34,748 nucleotides of DNA from Sulfurospirillum sp964441765 (GCA_964441765.1 CAYTVI010000014.1:1-34748), one strand, 5' to 3'. Counted from the first letter of the stretch, positions 23,493 through 31,939 are shown. Translations and numbers: made by a program. Notes: a model not told the origin generated them from the sequence alone.

Positions 23493-25240
23493 CCTTTAGC
23501 AACCCTTAAAATCTCATCAAGTGTTGTGATGCCTTTAGCGGCACGCGTAATACCATCTTTATACATATCAACAAATCCTTCCCGTAATGCTTGTTCTTTA
23601 ATTGCTGCTTTACTAGCACCTTGAGCAATCATGCTGGAAATAGTTTCACTAATGACTAAAATCTCAGAAATCATCTCACGCCCTAAATAGCCTGTTTGTG
23701 AGCATTTTTCACAGCCAATATTTTTATAAAATTGGTATTCTTCTGGAAGTAAATGTTGAATTTCATCAAGTGCCGTTTTGGGTAAAATATATTTTGTTTT
23801 ACAATACGGACAGAGTTTTCTCACTAAGCGTTGTGCTTCAATTGCGATAAGTGAACCACTAATCAAATAAGGCTCTATACCCATATCGACAACACGTGTA
23901 ACAGCGCTGATGGCATCATTGGTGTGGAGTGTTGAAAAAACTAAGTGACCAGTGAGTGCCGCTTGAACAGCAATGCGTAGCGTTTCCGTATCACGAACCT
24001 CACCAATCATAATAATATCAGGGTCTTGTCGTAAGATCGAGCGAAGAGCTGAAGAAAAGGTTAAATTGGCTTTTTCATTGACTTGAACTTGTTGTGTCAA
24101 ATTTAGTTGATATTCAACAGGATCTTCAACGGTGATAATTTTTGTTTGAACACTTTTAATCGCATTGAGTGCGGCGTAGAGTGTTGTTGTTTTTCCGCTT
24201 CCTGTTGGGCCTGTCACAAAGATAATCCCATAAGGTGTATGCATGGCTTCATTAAATTTGACATAGTTTTCTGGGTGCATTCCTAAATCTTCGATTTTTA
24301 TCATCACTTTAGACTTATCTAAGATACGAATAACAATCGATTCTCCATTTAAGGTTGGAAGTGCAGAAATCCTAAAGTCGTACTCTCTGCCTAAAATAGT
24401 TGCTGAAAAACGACCATCTTGAGGCTTACGTTTTTCAGCAATGTCCATATTAGATAAAAGTTTCATACGTGAACCAAGGGGAGGGTAGATGTCTTTATCG
24501 AAAATGAATGTTTCTGTTAGCATACCATCAATTCTGCTTCTAACAATACAATTATTTTCAGTTGGCTCAATATGAATGTCACTTGCACGCGCTAAAATAG
24601 AGGTTTTTAGAATAATCTCTATTAGCTTTAAAATTCCAGAAGATTCTTGAGGATTTTCTGCTGCACTAGAGGTGATTTCTTTACGAATTTCACTAATGAG
24701 CCCTTTAATACTCTCACCCAATTCCATCTTAACAAGATATTTATCGACTTGAGTTGGTTCTGCGATGATGATTTTCAAAAGCTTTCGTGGGAAAATACGT
24801 TGTACACCTTCTTGTGCATTGATATCCAGTGGGTCTTTCAATGCAACATAGACATTAATTTCATCCTCTTTGATGGGTAATGCATGAAATTTTTTAAGTT
24901 GAGCAAAGGGAAGTTTTGATGCAAGTCGGTAATCTATATCAATGGAATCAAGGTCAATATACTCATAGTGAAGGTTTTTAGCTAACGCTTGTAAAAATTT
25001 TTCAATCTCAATTGCAAAATTGACATTGACATCTTCAAGCGAAATATAGCCTTTTTTAAAAAAATCAAGGACAAAAACTAAAAGCTCTTCTTTTGTGAAA
25101 AGATTATTTTCAAGAAGAATTTCTCCAAGGACTTTATGACTATCAAGTTTTATCTCTTCTCTAATTTTATTTGCACCATTTTCATCAATGATACGATTTT
25201 GAAGAAGATAGTTTAAAAGGGTTGTTGTAATGTCGCTCAT
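23489..25240 (-). CDS. GspE/PilB-type secretion or pilus assembly ATPase (MshE / CtsE-like)
   Basis: Hexameric cytosolic ATPase of 583 aa driving pilus or pseudopilus assembly. Motifs: Walker A GPTGSGKTTT (344-353), Asp box VEDPVEY (371-377), Walker B DPDIIMIGEVRD (406-417), His box GHLVFSTLHTND (431-442), and a tetracysteine zinc site C477/C480/C510/C513. The N-terminal domain (1-175) resembles the MshEN c-di-GMP-binding fold. It has LGEILLENNLFTKEEL (38-53), but the RLG arginine and the loop glycine of the consensus are replaced, so nucleotide binding is doubtful. A good sigma-70 promoter lies just upstream. Corresponds to MshE and CtsE. Confidence 0.94.
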   Translation of the reverse strand: MSDITTTLLNYLLQNRIIDENGANKIREEIKLDSHKVLGEILLENNLFTKEELLVFVLDFFKKGYISLEDVNVNFAIEIEKFLQALAKNLHYEYIDLDSIDIDYRLASKLPFAQLKKFHALPIKEDEINVYVALKDPLDINAQEGVQRIFPRKLLKIIIAEPTQVDKYLVKMELGESIKGLISEIRKEITSSAAENPQESSGILKLIEIILKTSILARASDIHIEPTENNCIVRSRIDGMLTETFIFDKDIYPPLGSRMKLLSNMDIAEKRKPQDGRFSATILGREYDFRISALPTLNGESIVIRILDKSKVMIKIEDLGMHPENYVKFNEAMHTPYGIIFVTGPTGSGKTTTLYAALNAIKSVQTKIITVEDPVEYQLNLTQQVQVNEKANLTFSSALRSILRQDPDIIMIGEVRDTETLRIAVQAALTGHLVFSTLHTNDAISAVTRVVDMGIEPYLISGSLIAIEAQRLVRKLCPYCKTKYILPKTALDEIQHLLPEEYQFYKNIGCEKCSQTGYLGREMISEILVISETISSMIAQGASKAAIKEQALREGFVDMYKDGITRAAKGITTLDEILRVAKG

Positions 25241-25268
25241 TGCTTACCAATACCAAAAATTTTGAGTT

Positions 25269-25297
25269 ATTGTAACATTTACATGACAAAATAACAA
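25269..25297 (-). promoter_or_regulatory. Internal promoter for the ATPase-platform gene pair
   Basis: On the minus strand TTGTTA (25297-25292) is followed after exactly 17 nt by TACAAT (25274-25269), preceded by TG in extended -10 position (TGTTACAAT). The predicted start is near 25262, 22 nt before the ATPase ATG. The 61-nt gap is the largest inside the cluster and has no hairpin, so mshE/G-like genes could be expressed at levels different from the upstream genes. Confidence 0.55.
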
Positions 25298-25301
25298 TCT
25301 A

Positions 25302-26099
25302 TTACTCATTCATTTCACCTAAATGAATCTGATTGAGAAGCGTTTGAGCTGCTTTTGATTTATTATTTTTGATGTAGGCTTTTAATGCAACGATAGCATC
25401 TTCTTTTTGTCCTAATTTGACTTTCGATTTTGCAAACCAGAGCCAACTTTTTTCATTGTCTGCATCCAATTGATTTGCAATGAGTGCCCATTTATTACTT
25501 TGCACATAATCTTTAGAAAGATAATACTCTTCTGCGAGCATCAGTGCGAAAATAATATTGTTTGTTTTTTCAAATTTCTCTTTGAGATAATGAATGGAAT
25601 TTATCTCTTGACTCTCAATTTTTACCATGCCTTTTTGTTTAATATCTTCGAGCAAAGGAGGGGCTAAAACACTGGTATCAATACTCTCATCTGTATTTCG
25701 ATAAAACATTGTTTCTTGAGAAGCTATATTTGAAGGTGTTGGTTTCGTAAGAATATCTTCTTCACTAGGGAGCGGTAACTCTTTTTTTAGAGGTGCTTTT
25801 TCTGCTAGTACATTAGGTGATTTCAACAAAAGAGTTTCTTCAAAAACATCTTTAGAACTCTCTTGTGTTGCTTGAGCAAGAGGAAGAAGAGGTTCTTGTA
25901 CATGAGAAGAAGCTTGTTTGGGTATTATAATCTCTTCTTGAATACTTACATAAGGCTCTTTTTTTATAAAATAAAAAGATAAAGAGATGAGCAAAATACC
26001 TAAAAGGAACAGTATAAAAACACCATAGCGAAGATGTTTTTTTATTCTATAACGAAAGACTTTTTTTTCTAATTCAGCAATTTCAGAAGGGCTAAGCAT
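25302..26099 (-). CDS. Bitopic TPR-type protein (MshN / CtsX position)
   Basis: 265-aa protein with a basic cytosolic N-terminus (residues 1-25), one membrane helix (about 26-44, YGVFILFLLGILLISLSFYF), a Pro/Ser/Glu-rich low-complexity periplasmic stretch (50-160), and a helical C-terminus (165-260) with TPR-like spacing (ALMLAEEYYLSKDYVQSNKWALIANQ, then WLWFAKSKVKLGQKEDAIVALKAY). This architecture and position match MshN of the MSHA pilus cluster and the ctsX slot of C. jejuni. It probably helps the secretin or platform assemble. Its start overlaps the AAA ATPase stop by 8 nt. Function is inferred from order rather than from sequence. Confidence 0.75.
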   Translation of the reverse strand: MLSPSEIAELEKKVFRYRIKKHLRYGVFILFLLGILLISLSFYFIKKEPYVSIQEEIIIPKQASSHVQEPLLPLAQATQESSKDVFEETLLLKSPNVLAEKAPLKKELPLPSEEDILTKPTPSNIASQETMFYRNTDESIDTSVLAPPLLEDIKQKGMVKIESQEINSIHYLKEKFEKTNNIIFALMLAEEYYLSKDYVQSNKWALIANQLDADNEKSWLWFAKSKVKLGQKEDAIVALKAYIKNNKSKAAQTLLNQIHLGEMNE

Positions 26100-26904
26100 G
26101 TATCATCCCTAGGCTAAGTCCTGCCATTTCAAGATACTTTACATGTAAAGCATTTGCTTGGATAGCAGAAGGTCTATGATGGTCATAATATTCTAAAATC
26201 TCAAACAACTTATACATTAGTTTATTAATTGTTCTCAAATTGCCCTGCGTAAGTTGCAAAATAACGCGATAATGATGCTCTTTGAAGAGATTCATGTACT
26301 CAAAGCGATTGTGAAAAAGAAGTTTCTTTTCGATATAAGTTTTTATCTCACCCAAAGTTGCATTATCTATTTCTACACTTTCCCAAATACGTGTTTGAAA
26401 ATAATCTTTTGCTAATAAATCTTCTTTTTCTGTTTTATGCACTGTAAATAGAAATTTAAACAAACGAGAATCAGCCATAAGACGTATCTTTTCAATGAGC
26501 TCACTTGGGTAAAGTTGTGCTTCGTCAATTAAAACAGTCATAGCATCATTATTATTGCTAATACGACTTGATACAAAAGCTAAAAAATCATTATAATGTG
26601 CAAAATCAGGGATAGGGCGCTCATCAAACGTATTTTCGTAAAGTGCTTTGATAAAACTTTTTTCTTCAAAAAAAGGTCTAGGAAAAAAAATAATTTTCTT
26701 TTTTTCAGAAAAATCATTATAGATTTTTTGTAACAAAAATGTTTTACCTGTTCCTGGTTTCCCATAAAAGAGAATCAATTTTAAAGGTTTTTCAAGCGTT
26801 TGCACTAATTTTTCATACGTGCTTGCTGAATGATCCAAGTTAACATAATCAAAAATTTCACCATCAACAAAGATGGTTTTAAGATGCGTGTAATGGCTAT
26901 TCAT
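26092..26904 (-). CDS. ExeA/MshM-type AAA ATPase (CtsP-like)
   Basis: AAA ATPase of the ExeA/GspA/MshM group, which in other systems helps a secretin insert through the peptidoglycan. Counted from a possible TTG start at 26925, Walker A GKPGTGKT is at 55-62 and Walker B VLIDEAQ at 131-137, then a sensor-type region (FLFTVHKTE). It lacks the C-terminal peptidoglycan-binding domain of ExeA, like MshM. I use ATG 26904 (270 aa, overlapping the secretin stop by 8 nt); the TTG would give 277 aa and neither has a strong SD. In C. jejuni the NTP-binding CtsP, needed for natural transformation, holds this slot. Confidence 0.85.
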   Translation of the reverse strand: MNSHYTHLKTIFVDGEIFDYVNLDHSASTYEKLVQTLEKPLKLILFYGKPGTGKTFLLQKIYNDFSEKKKIIFFPRPFFEEKSFIKALYENTFDERPIPDFAHYNDFLAFVSSRISNNNDAMTVLIDEAQLYPSELIEKIRLMADSRLFKFLFTVHKTEKEDLLAKDYFQTRIWESVEIDNATLGEIKTYIEKKLLFHNRFEYMNLFKEHHYRVILQLTQGNLRTINKLMYKLFEILEYYDHHRPSAIQANALHVKYLEMAGLSLGMIHA

Positions 26905-28414
26905 AGAGTTTTTGACTAAATCCAAGATCTTTTAAAGTTGCTTTGTCTACACCTTTTTCACCAACGATATGTGGAGTAATGACAAAAACAAGTTCGCTAC
27001 TTGAGAGTGTGTCTGATGAGTGTTTAAACGCTTCCCCTAAAAGAGGAATACTGCTAAGAAGTGGGACATTGGAATTATCTTTACCTTTATTACTGGTAAT
27101 GAGACCTCCTAAGATAATGGTGCTACCATCCTTGACTTTAACCACCGTTGAAAGTTTTTTCTCCGAAGTATCGGGTGCTATTTCTCTAGGATTTGTCATT
27201 CTTGTATCATCATCACTGTATTTAAAATTACTGACAGATGGATTGATACGTAAGATGATTTCATTGTTTTCTGAAATCTCTGGAGTAATATTTAAAAGGA
27301 CACCAATAAAAATAGAATAATTAGTGTACGTTGTTGTGAGTGTCGTGTTAGTCGTTGCCGCAGTATTGGTAGTATCTTCTGGAACACGATAGTTGATGTT
27401 ATCGCCTATCGTAATTAATGCTTGTTGATTGTTCATCGTTAAAACTTTAGGACTAGAAACTACTTTTGTTTCTCCGCTTGAGCCTAAAAAATCAATGAGT
27501 CCAGTGATAGAAAAGATGCCATCATTGACAACGGTTAAATTATTAGCATTGCTCACGATAGCATTATCATAAAGTCCACTGGTGGCAGTATGTGCAAGTT
27601 GTCCTTGGTTACTGTTATTAAACATGGTACTACTTTTAAAGCCAAGAGAGAATTTACTCCAATCAACACCTGTTTTATTGCCACTGTTTAATGAAACAGA
27701 AATAATTGAAACATCAATCAAGACTTGTCTATGAAGGCGTTCTTTCATCATATCAATATAATCACTTGCTCTATCTAATTGTTTTTTAGTGGCTGTAATG
27801 GTTATCATACCAGCATTAGGATTGATAATAGGGGCTTGTGTTTTATAAGTTTCTGCACCAGTATTCAGTACTGCGCTAAGTTCTGTTGCAATCGTTTTCC
27901 AAAAATCAAATGTATCATTTGATGTTATCATGTTTTGAGATTGTCCTGTGGTATCTCTTTTCCCACCTTCTTCTGTTGGTGTTGCATCAACAGAAGCATT
28001 GATGACAGCTGTTCCTTCTCGAACAGATGTGATGTAGTCTACTTTAAAAGATTTTGTTGTTAACGCAGAAATCTTTAGAAAATTTTTATCGTAGCTATAG
28101 AAGAGATCATTGTCAGACAAAATAATTTGAAAAATCTCATCCAATGAAAGATTTTTAATATTGATACCGCTAAGATTTTTAGCTAAGATTTTTTCTGCTT
28201 CTGTATCTTTGACAACAATACTAAAGTCACACACTTCTGCTAATTCAAATAAAAGTTCATTGGCTGTTGCTTTGTTGTTCGTCTTAATGTTAAAGGTTCT
28301 ATATTCACAAGGCTTGACTTTTCCAGCTGCTGATAAAGGGATAGCGCCTAAAGCTATTGTGGCTAGCAGTAATATAATAAATTTATTGATAAGAAAGTTT
28401 GAAATTACTGTCAT
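26897..28414 (-). CDS. mshL: Secretin (MshL / CtsD-like outer-membrane channel)
   Basis: Outer-membrane secretin pore of 505 aa, the exit (or DNA entry) channel of the machine. A Sec signal peptide covers about 1-30. An STN-type N0 domain follows (about 47-115), then a linker with a QSQNMITSNDTFDFW segment, a secretin N1 region (about 195-230, GMITITATKKQLDRASDYIDMM) and the secretin barrel domain (about 300-490). The barrel includes the hallmark NVPLLSSIPLLGEAFKH near 465 and TIILGGLI. Two cysteines (C36, C62) could form a periplasmic disulphide. SD AAAGG precedes the ATG, which lies inside the preceding gene (32-nt overlap). No lipobox is present, so a pilotin may be needed. Confidence 0.93.
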   Translation of the reverse strand: MTVISNFLINKFIILLLATIALGAIPLSAAGKVKPCEYRTFNIKTNNKATANELLFELAEVCDFSIVVKDTEAEKILAKNLSGINIKNLSLDEIFQIILSDNDLFYSYDKNFLKISALTTKSFKVDYITSVREGTAVINASVDATPTEEGGKRDTTGQSQNMITSNDTFDFWKTIATELSAVLNTGAETYKTQAPIINPNAGMITITATKKQLDRASDYIDMMKERLHRQVLIDVSIISVSLNSGNKTGVDWSKFSLGFKSSTMFNNSNQGQLAHTATSGLYDNAIVSNANNLTVVNDGIFSITGLIDFLGSSGETKVVSSPKVLTMNNQQALITIGDNINYRVPEDTTNTAATTNTTLTTTYTNYSIFIGVLLNITPEISENNEIILRINPSVSNFKYSDDDTRMTNPREIAPDTSEKKLSTVVKVKDGSTIILGGLITSNKGKDNSNVPLLSSIPLLGEAFKHSSDTLSSSELVFVITPHIVGEKGVDKATLKDLGFSQKLYE

Positions 28415-28820
28415 CTTTTACCTTTATATAAAGTTCTTTTGTTTCAATTTCATTACTTAATACAACACGATTATGTTCGATTTTTATTAATTTAAAACGA
28501 CCGATAGTATTGTTTTTCTTGTACCATATTCCATTAATTTTTGCTTTTTGCTCCAATGTTGCTTCTAAAATGAGAGCACTTTGGTTTTCTGTTGTTACAT
28601 TACCATCTGTATTTGTGTTTTCATCATCACTTCGTAACATAATAAAAGGATTTTCAGTACGATCAATACGAGAGATATCTGCTCCTATACGTTTTTCTGA
28701 AATTTTTTCAAAAATTTGGTCATACACTTTAACTTCATTTCCTAACGATAAAGTTGCTTGCGCGCTCCATAAAATATTTGTATAGAAAAGAATAGTCAGT
28801 AAAAAATGGTGTGATTTCAA
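28383..28820 (-). CDS. Small periplasmic PilP/MshK-like protein
   Basis: Exported protein of about 145 aa. I chose the TTG at 28820 because it overlaps the upstream stop as TTGA, has GGGGGA about 10 nt before it, and yields a clean signal peptide (MKSHHFLLTILFYTNILWSAQA). ATG starts at 28835 (150 aa) and 28856 (157 aa) would put acidic or polar residues in front. The mature part ends with a small beta-rich domain: NQSALILEATLEQKAKINGIWYKK, then GRFKLIKIEHNRVVLSN and ELYIKV. That pattern (function-defining 'relating to what the value means' beta-barrel) is typical of PilP, GspC and MshK, which link the inner-membrane complex to the secretin. The assignment is by order and fold impression. Confidence 0.7.
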   Translation of the reverse strand: MKSHHFLLTILFYTNILWSAQATLSLGNEVKVYDQIFEKISEKRIGADISRIDRTENPFIMLRSDDENTNTDGNVTTENQSALILEATLEQKAKINGIWYKKNNTIGRFKLIKIEHNRVVLSNEIETKELYIKVKDDSNFKLSYQ

Positions 28821-29470
28821 TACTTCATCCCCCATACGGCAATATTTACTTGGCATTCAATATTTTTTTGTCCTAGGCATGTCAGTTCATAAACATCGAC
28901 GACCAATTCGCTCTCTTCTAGGGCATTTATAAATTTTATGCTATTAGTGAAATGTCCACTAAAATCGACTTTTAGATTTAGAATTTGCTCTATTTTTTGA
29001 ATACTTGGTTCATTGATTTTATTTTCAATCAACTTTATATCAATACTATACTCATGTGCTAGCCGTGTAATTGAATTTAAAAATTTTGCCCAGTTTTCAT
29101 CATTAAATAGCAAATAGGAAAGTTCTTTGAGTTTATTGTCAACATAAGCATTTGTAAACGTGGTTTTTTCTAAAAGTAGCTTTGATGTTTCAATATCTTG
29201 CTTAACTTTTTTGATAATAAAAGCTTCGTCTATATCTTTAGAAATAGAGCGTATATACGATATTTCATCCAGTAGTTTTTTGTCCATATCTTTTGCAAGC
29301 CTTGATGTTTGTTTCAATTTTGCATCGGTTATTGGATAAATATAGCTGTAAGATAAAAAAGCAACGATAATAAAAAGGAGAAAAAACAAAATAGATGTTT
29401 CGCTATTTTTTTTCTCTTTAAGATAATTATCAATTTTATCAAAAATAATATCAAAACTATTCATCATCAT
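28817..29470 (-). CDS. PilO/MshJ-like inner-membrane assembly protein
   Basis: Bitopic protein of 217 aa. A short cytosolic N-terminus, one membrane helix (about 27-46, ILFFLLFIIVAFLSYSYIYP), a coiled coil (about 50-115), then a ferredoxin-like alpha/beta domain (about 120-217, DIKLIENKINEPS, LNLKVDFSGHFTNSIKFINALEESEL) match PilO/MshJ/GspM. It probably dimerises with the C-terminal half of the preceding PilN-like protein. Three in-frame ATGs in a row (29470, 29467, 29464) overlap the previous stop; any could be used. Confidence 0.8.
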   Translation of the reverse strand: MMMNSFDIIFDKIDNYLKEKKNSETSILFFLLFIIVAFLSYSYIYPITDAKLKQTSRLAKDMDKKLLDEISYIRSISKDIDEAFIIKKVKQDIETSKLLLEKTTFTNAYVDNKLKELSYLLFNDENWAKFLNSITRLAHEYSIDIKLIENKINEPSIQKIEQILNLKVDFSGHFTNSIKFINALEESELVVDVYELTCLGQKNIECQVNIAVWGMKY

Positions 29471-30986
29471 TTAGCCCTATGGAAACTTTACTGGTGTAGA
29501 GTTTTAGTTGGTCATTCTTTAAAATTTTGTCAGTATTGATTTTATATTTTTTTAAAGCAGTCAAGCTCTGTATAAATTCTGTGATCTGTTTTTCGCTTTT
29601 ATTATGAATAATCATATCTAAATTACTCTTTTTGAAGGTAGCAGATTCTATTTTGGAACCACTGGCATTAGAAAGCTGAAAAATCTCTAAGAGAATTTGC
29701 GCTTTCATTGGGTAGGAGATTTTTTTATTATAGATTTCATTGAGTAATTTTTTACGAAACTCAAATTTTGTTGTTTCAGCACTTACGAGTAAATCAATTT
29801 TCTCTTTTTCAGTTTTAAGAACAGAAAGTTCTTGTCTGATATTGGAGGTTTTTTTAAAAAGTTCATTATATTCTGTCGTTTTTTGCGACAACCTAATATG
29901 CAAATAGGTATCATAAGCCAATTGATAGAGAGGAAAAGCAAGGCTTACAAGAATACTTAAACCTAAAACGCCTAAAAGTTTTCCAACAGGTCTGTGTTGA
30001 AGGGGAGGTGGTCTTTTATAGATGGAAAAATTTAAAGTATCATCCGCATCTTCACTATACACTTGTGCACTGAGCATCATTAAAATATGAATTTGATCTA
30101 AATACCACTCTTTAGAATTAATTGCAATACTAAAATTGAATTCATCCGTTTGAAAGCCCAAATAATCTTTACTGTACTCTTCTATTCCTAAAAAAACTCC
30201 AATTTGAGAGCCGATATATACAGTATCAATAAAATCAATTCCGTAAGAACGTTTTGCAAAAACAAGAACATCATTAATGTAAGAAAAAATTTCGCTAAAG
30301 AGTTGAATCAGGGTTTCATAATGAATACCATTCGTTACTTTCAAACCTTCTTTGGTTAAAATTTTATAAAAATCTTCTTCATCAACTCTCTCTCCAATCA
30401 ATTCACAAAACTTTTCATTCATCTCGTTGAGCGAATAGTGTAATGATTTTGAGTATAAGTAGGAGCCATTCTTATAAACTGTTAAGAATGCATCATTTTT
30501 TTGAAAATAGACAAAGGCATGTGTTCCATCAGGCTCAATAAAGTTTTTTTGATAGAGTGATTTTATAAGAAAGGGGGCAGTTGTGACAAAATCAACGTAA
30601 CGCGTTTTTTCTTTAATTGGAGCAAGTTTTGAAGTAAGAAGCTTAAGGTCTATGATGAAAACATTGAATGAGCGATTTTTAGGGTCTTTTGAATCTGTTT
30701 CAAAATAACTAATCGTATACTCAACAGAAGAATCAAGAGCAAGTTCATCGTATACTTTAATCTCTATAGCATCTTTTAAATCACTATCTGGAATATTACG
30801 ACTGATATCAATGGTTGAGCTTATAATTTCGCGTGTTTGAATATACGAGGTAAAAAATGAATCTTTGTCGCTTTTGTCAAGATTATTTAATTTGATCTCA
30901 TTCTTAGAATAAACATATGAACTTAGTGTCAAAGGATCTATGGAAATAATATCAGGAACACTACGTTTATCTTCTGCGCTCGTCAT
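29457..30986 (-). CDS. MshI-like protein: PilM-type domain fused to PilN-type domain
   Basis: 509-aa protein. Residues 1-320 look like a degenerate actin-like PilM/GspL cytosolic domain (FVYFQKNDAFLTVYKNGSYLYSKSL; IDTVYIGSQIGVFLG). A single membrane helix lies at about 337-357, then a coiled coil (362-405) and a small alpha/beta PilN-like periplasmic domain to the end (KIESATFKKSNLDMIIHNKSEKQITEFIQSL is typical). This single-chain PilM-PilN layout is that of GspL and MshI. It is first in the cluster, with its own promoter upstream. The nearest family by order is MshI; primary-sequence recognition is weak. Confidence 0.78.
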   Translation of the reverse strand: MTSAEDKRSVPDIISIDPLTLSSYVYSKNEIKLNNLDKSDKDSFFTSYIQTREIISSTIDISRNIPDSDLKDAIEIKVYDELALDSSVEYTISYFETDSKDPKNRSFNVFIIDLKLLTSKLAPIKEKTRYVDFVTTAPFLIKSLYQKNFIEPDGTHAFVYFQKNDAFLTVYKNGSYLYSKSLHYSLNEMNEKFCELIGERVDEEDFYKILTKEGLKVTNGIHYETLIQLFSEIFSYINDVLVFAKRSYGIDFIDTVYIGSQIGVFLGIEEYSKDYLGFQTDEFNFSIAINSKEWYLDQIHILMMLSAQVYSEDADDTLNFSIYKRPPPLQHRPVGKLLGVLGLSILVSLAFPLYQLAYDTYLHIRLSQKTTEYNELFKKTSNIRQELSVLKTEKEKIDLLVSAETTKFEFRKKLLNEIYNKKISYPMKAQILLEIFQLSNASGSKIESATFKKSNLDMIIHNKSEKQITEFIQSLTALKKYKINTDKILKNDQLKLYTSKVSIGLNDDE

Positions 30987-31036
30987 TTCAATACCTTTTT
31001 TTATTCACACAAATTTGATGATTATAAAAAAATAAA

Positions 31037-31045
31037 ATTATAACA
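31037..31045 (-). promoter_or_regulatory. Extended -10 promoter of the MSHA/Cts-like cluster
   Basis: TGTTATAAT on the minus strand (31045-31037) is a perfect TGnTATAAT, giving a start near 31030 and a leader of about 44 nt. A second TATAAT sits at 31026-31021. It starts right after the era stop within the 62-nt gap, so the eight-gene cluster can be transcribed independently of the hslVU-era string. No -35 is evident. Confidence 0.55.
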
Positions 31046-31048
31046 TTT

Positions 31049-31939
31049 TTATTCAACAGAGTAACCTATTTTTTTCAGTACTTCTTTATCTTGACTCCAA
31101 CCTTGCTTGACACTCACAACGAGTTTTAAAAAAACTTTTTTCTGAGAAAGTGCTTCAATATCTCTACGCGCATGTAAGCCTATACGTTTAATCGTCTGTC
31201 CTTCTTTGCCAATCATAATACCTTTTTGGCTTTTCTTATCCACAATGATAGTAGCATAAATATTGTCAATTGTTTCTAACTCTTCAACTTTATCAATCAA
31301 AACATCTGAAAAATAGGGCACTTCATCGCTGGTGTTTTCAAAAATCGCTTCGCGAATCAATTCTTTGTAAATATCACGAGAACGCTCATTGGTCAGTATT
31401 TCTGGGTCATAAAGATAAGGATGCTCAGGAATATGTTTTGCAATAGCTTCTAAAAGATAGCTTTGAGAAACACCTTTTTTAATAGAAACAGGAACCAATG
31501 CCACAAACTTATCTTGATAAGCTTGATATTCTGTGATTTTATCAAAGAGTGCACTTTGCGAAACTGTATCGGTTTTTGTCAATAAAACCATATGCGGAAT
31601 ATTGTTTTTATTTAACTCTAAAAAATTGCGATAATGTTCGATTTTATCACTCACGGGAGTTAAAAATAAAATTAAATCACAATCCCCCATCGCTTTCATG
31701 GCTTCTTCAAGCATAAATTGATTGAGAAGTCTTTCTTGCTCATGAATACCAGGCGTGTCGATAAAAATAATCTGCGCATTTTCATGCATGGCTATAATGT
31801 TTAAGCGTTTTCGTGTTGCATTGGCTTTATGCGAAACGAGGGCTAGTTTTTCTCCCACAAGCCAATTTAAAAGCGAGCTTTTCCCTGCATTGGGTCTTCC
31901 AATAACAGCAACATAACCCGCTTTTGTTGTTTCATTCAT
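31049..31939 (-). CDS. era: GTPase Era
   Basis: Essential GTPase that binds 16S rRNA and helps mature the 30S subunit. G1 GRPNAGKS is at 14-21, G3 DTPG at 61-64, G4 TKTD at 121-124. The C-terminal KH domain has GKEGQTIKRIG near 242-252. Length 296 aa is normal. It follows hslU by 12 nt and ends the conserved rplI-hslV-hslU-era string I also recall in C. jejuni. Confidence 0.98.
   Translation of the reverse strand: MNETTKAGYVAVIGRPNAGKSSLLNWLVGEKLALVSHKANATRKRLNIIAMHENAQIIFIDTPGIHEQERLLNQFMLEEAMKAMGDCDLILFLTPVSDKIEHYRNFLELNKNNIPHMVLLTKTDTVSQSALFDKITEYQAYQDKFVALVPVSIKKGVSQSYLLEAIAKHIPEHPYLYDPEILTNERSRDIYKELIREAIFENTSDEVPYFSDVLIDKVEELETIDNIYATIIVDKKSQKGIMIGKEGQTIKRIGLHARRDIEALSQKKVFLKLVVSVKQGWSQDKEVLKKIGYSVE

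Noticed and set aside
25277..25288. TTTACATGACAA half-match in the gap before the ATPase gene
   Set aside because: Only the left half matches, and it falls within the promoter spacer; treated as chance.
26943..27320. 125-codon open frame antisense to the secretin gene
   Set aside because: Serine- and leucine-rich, typical of a reverse-frame shadow of a coding region; no promoter or SD.
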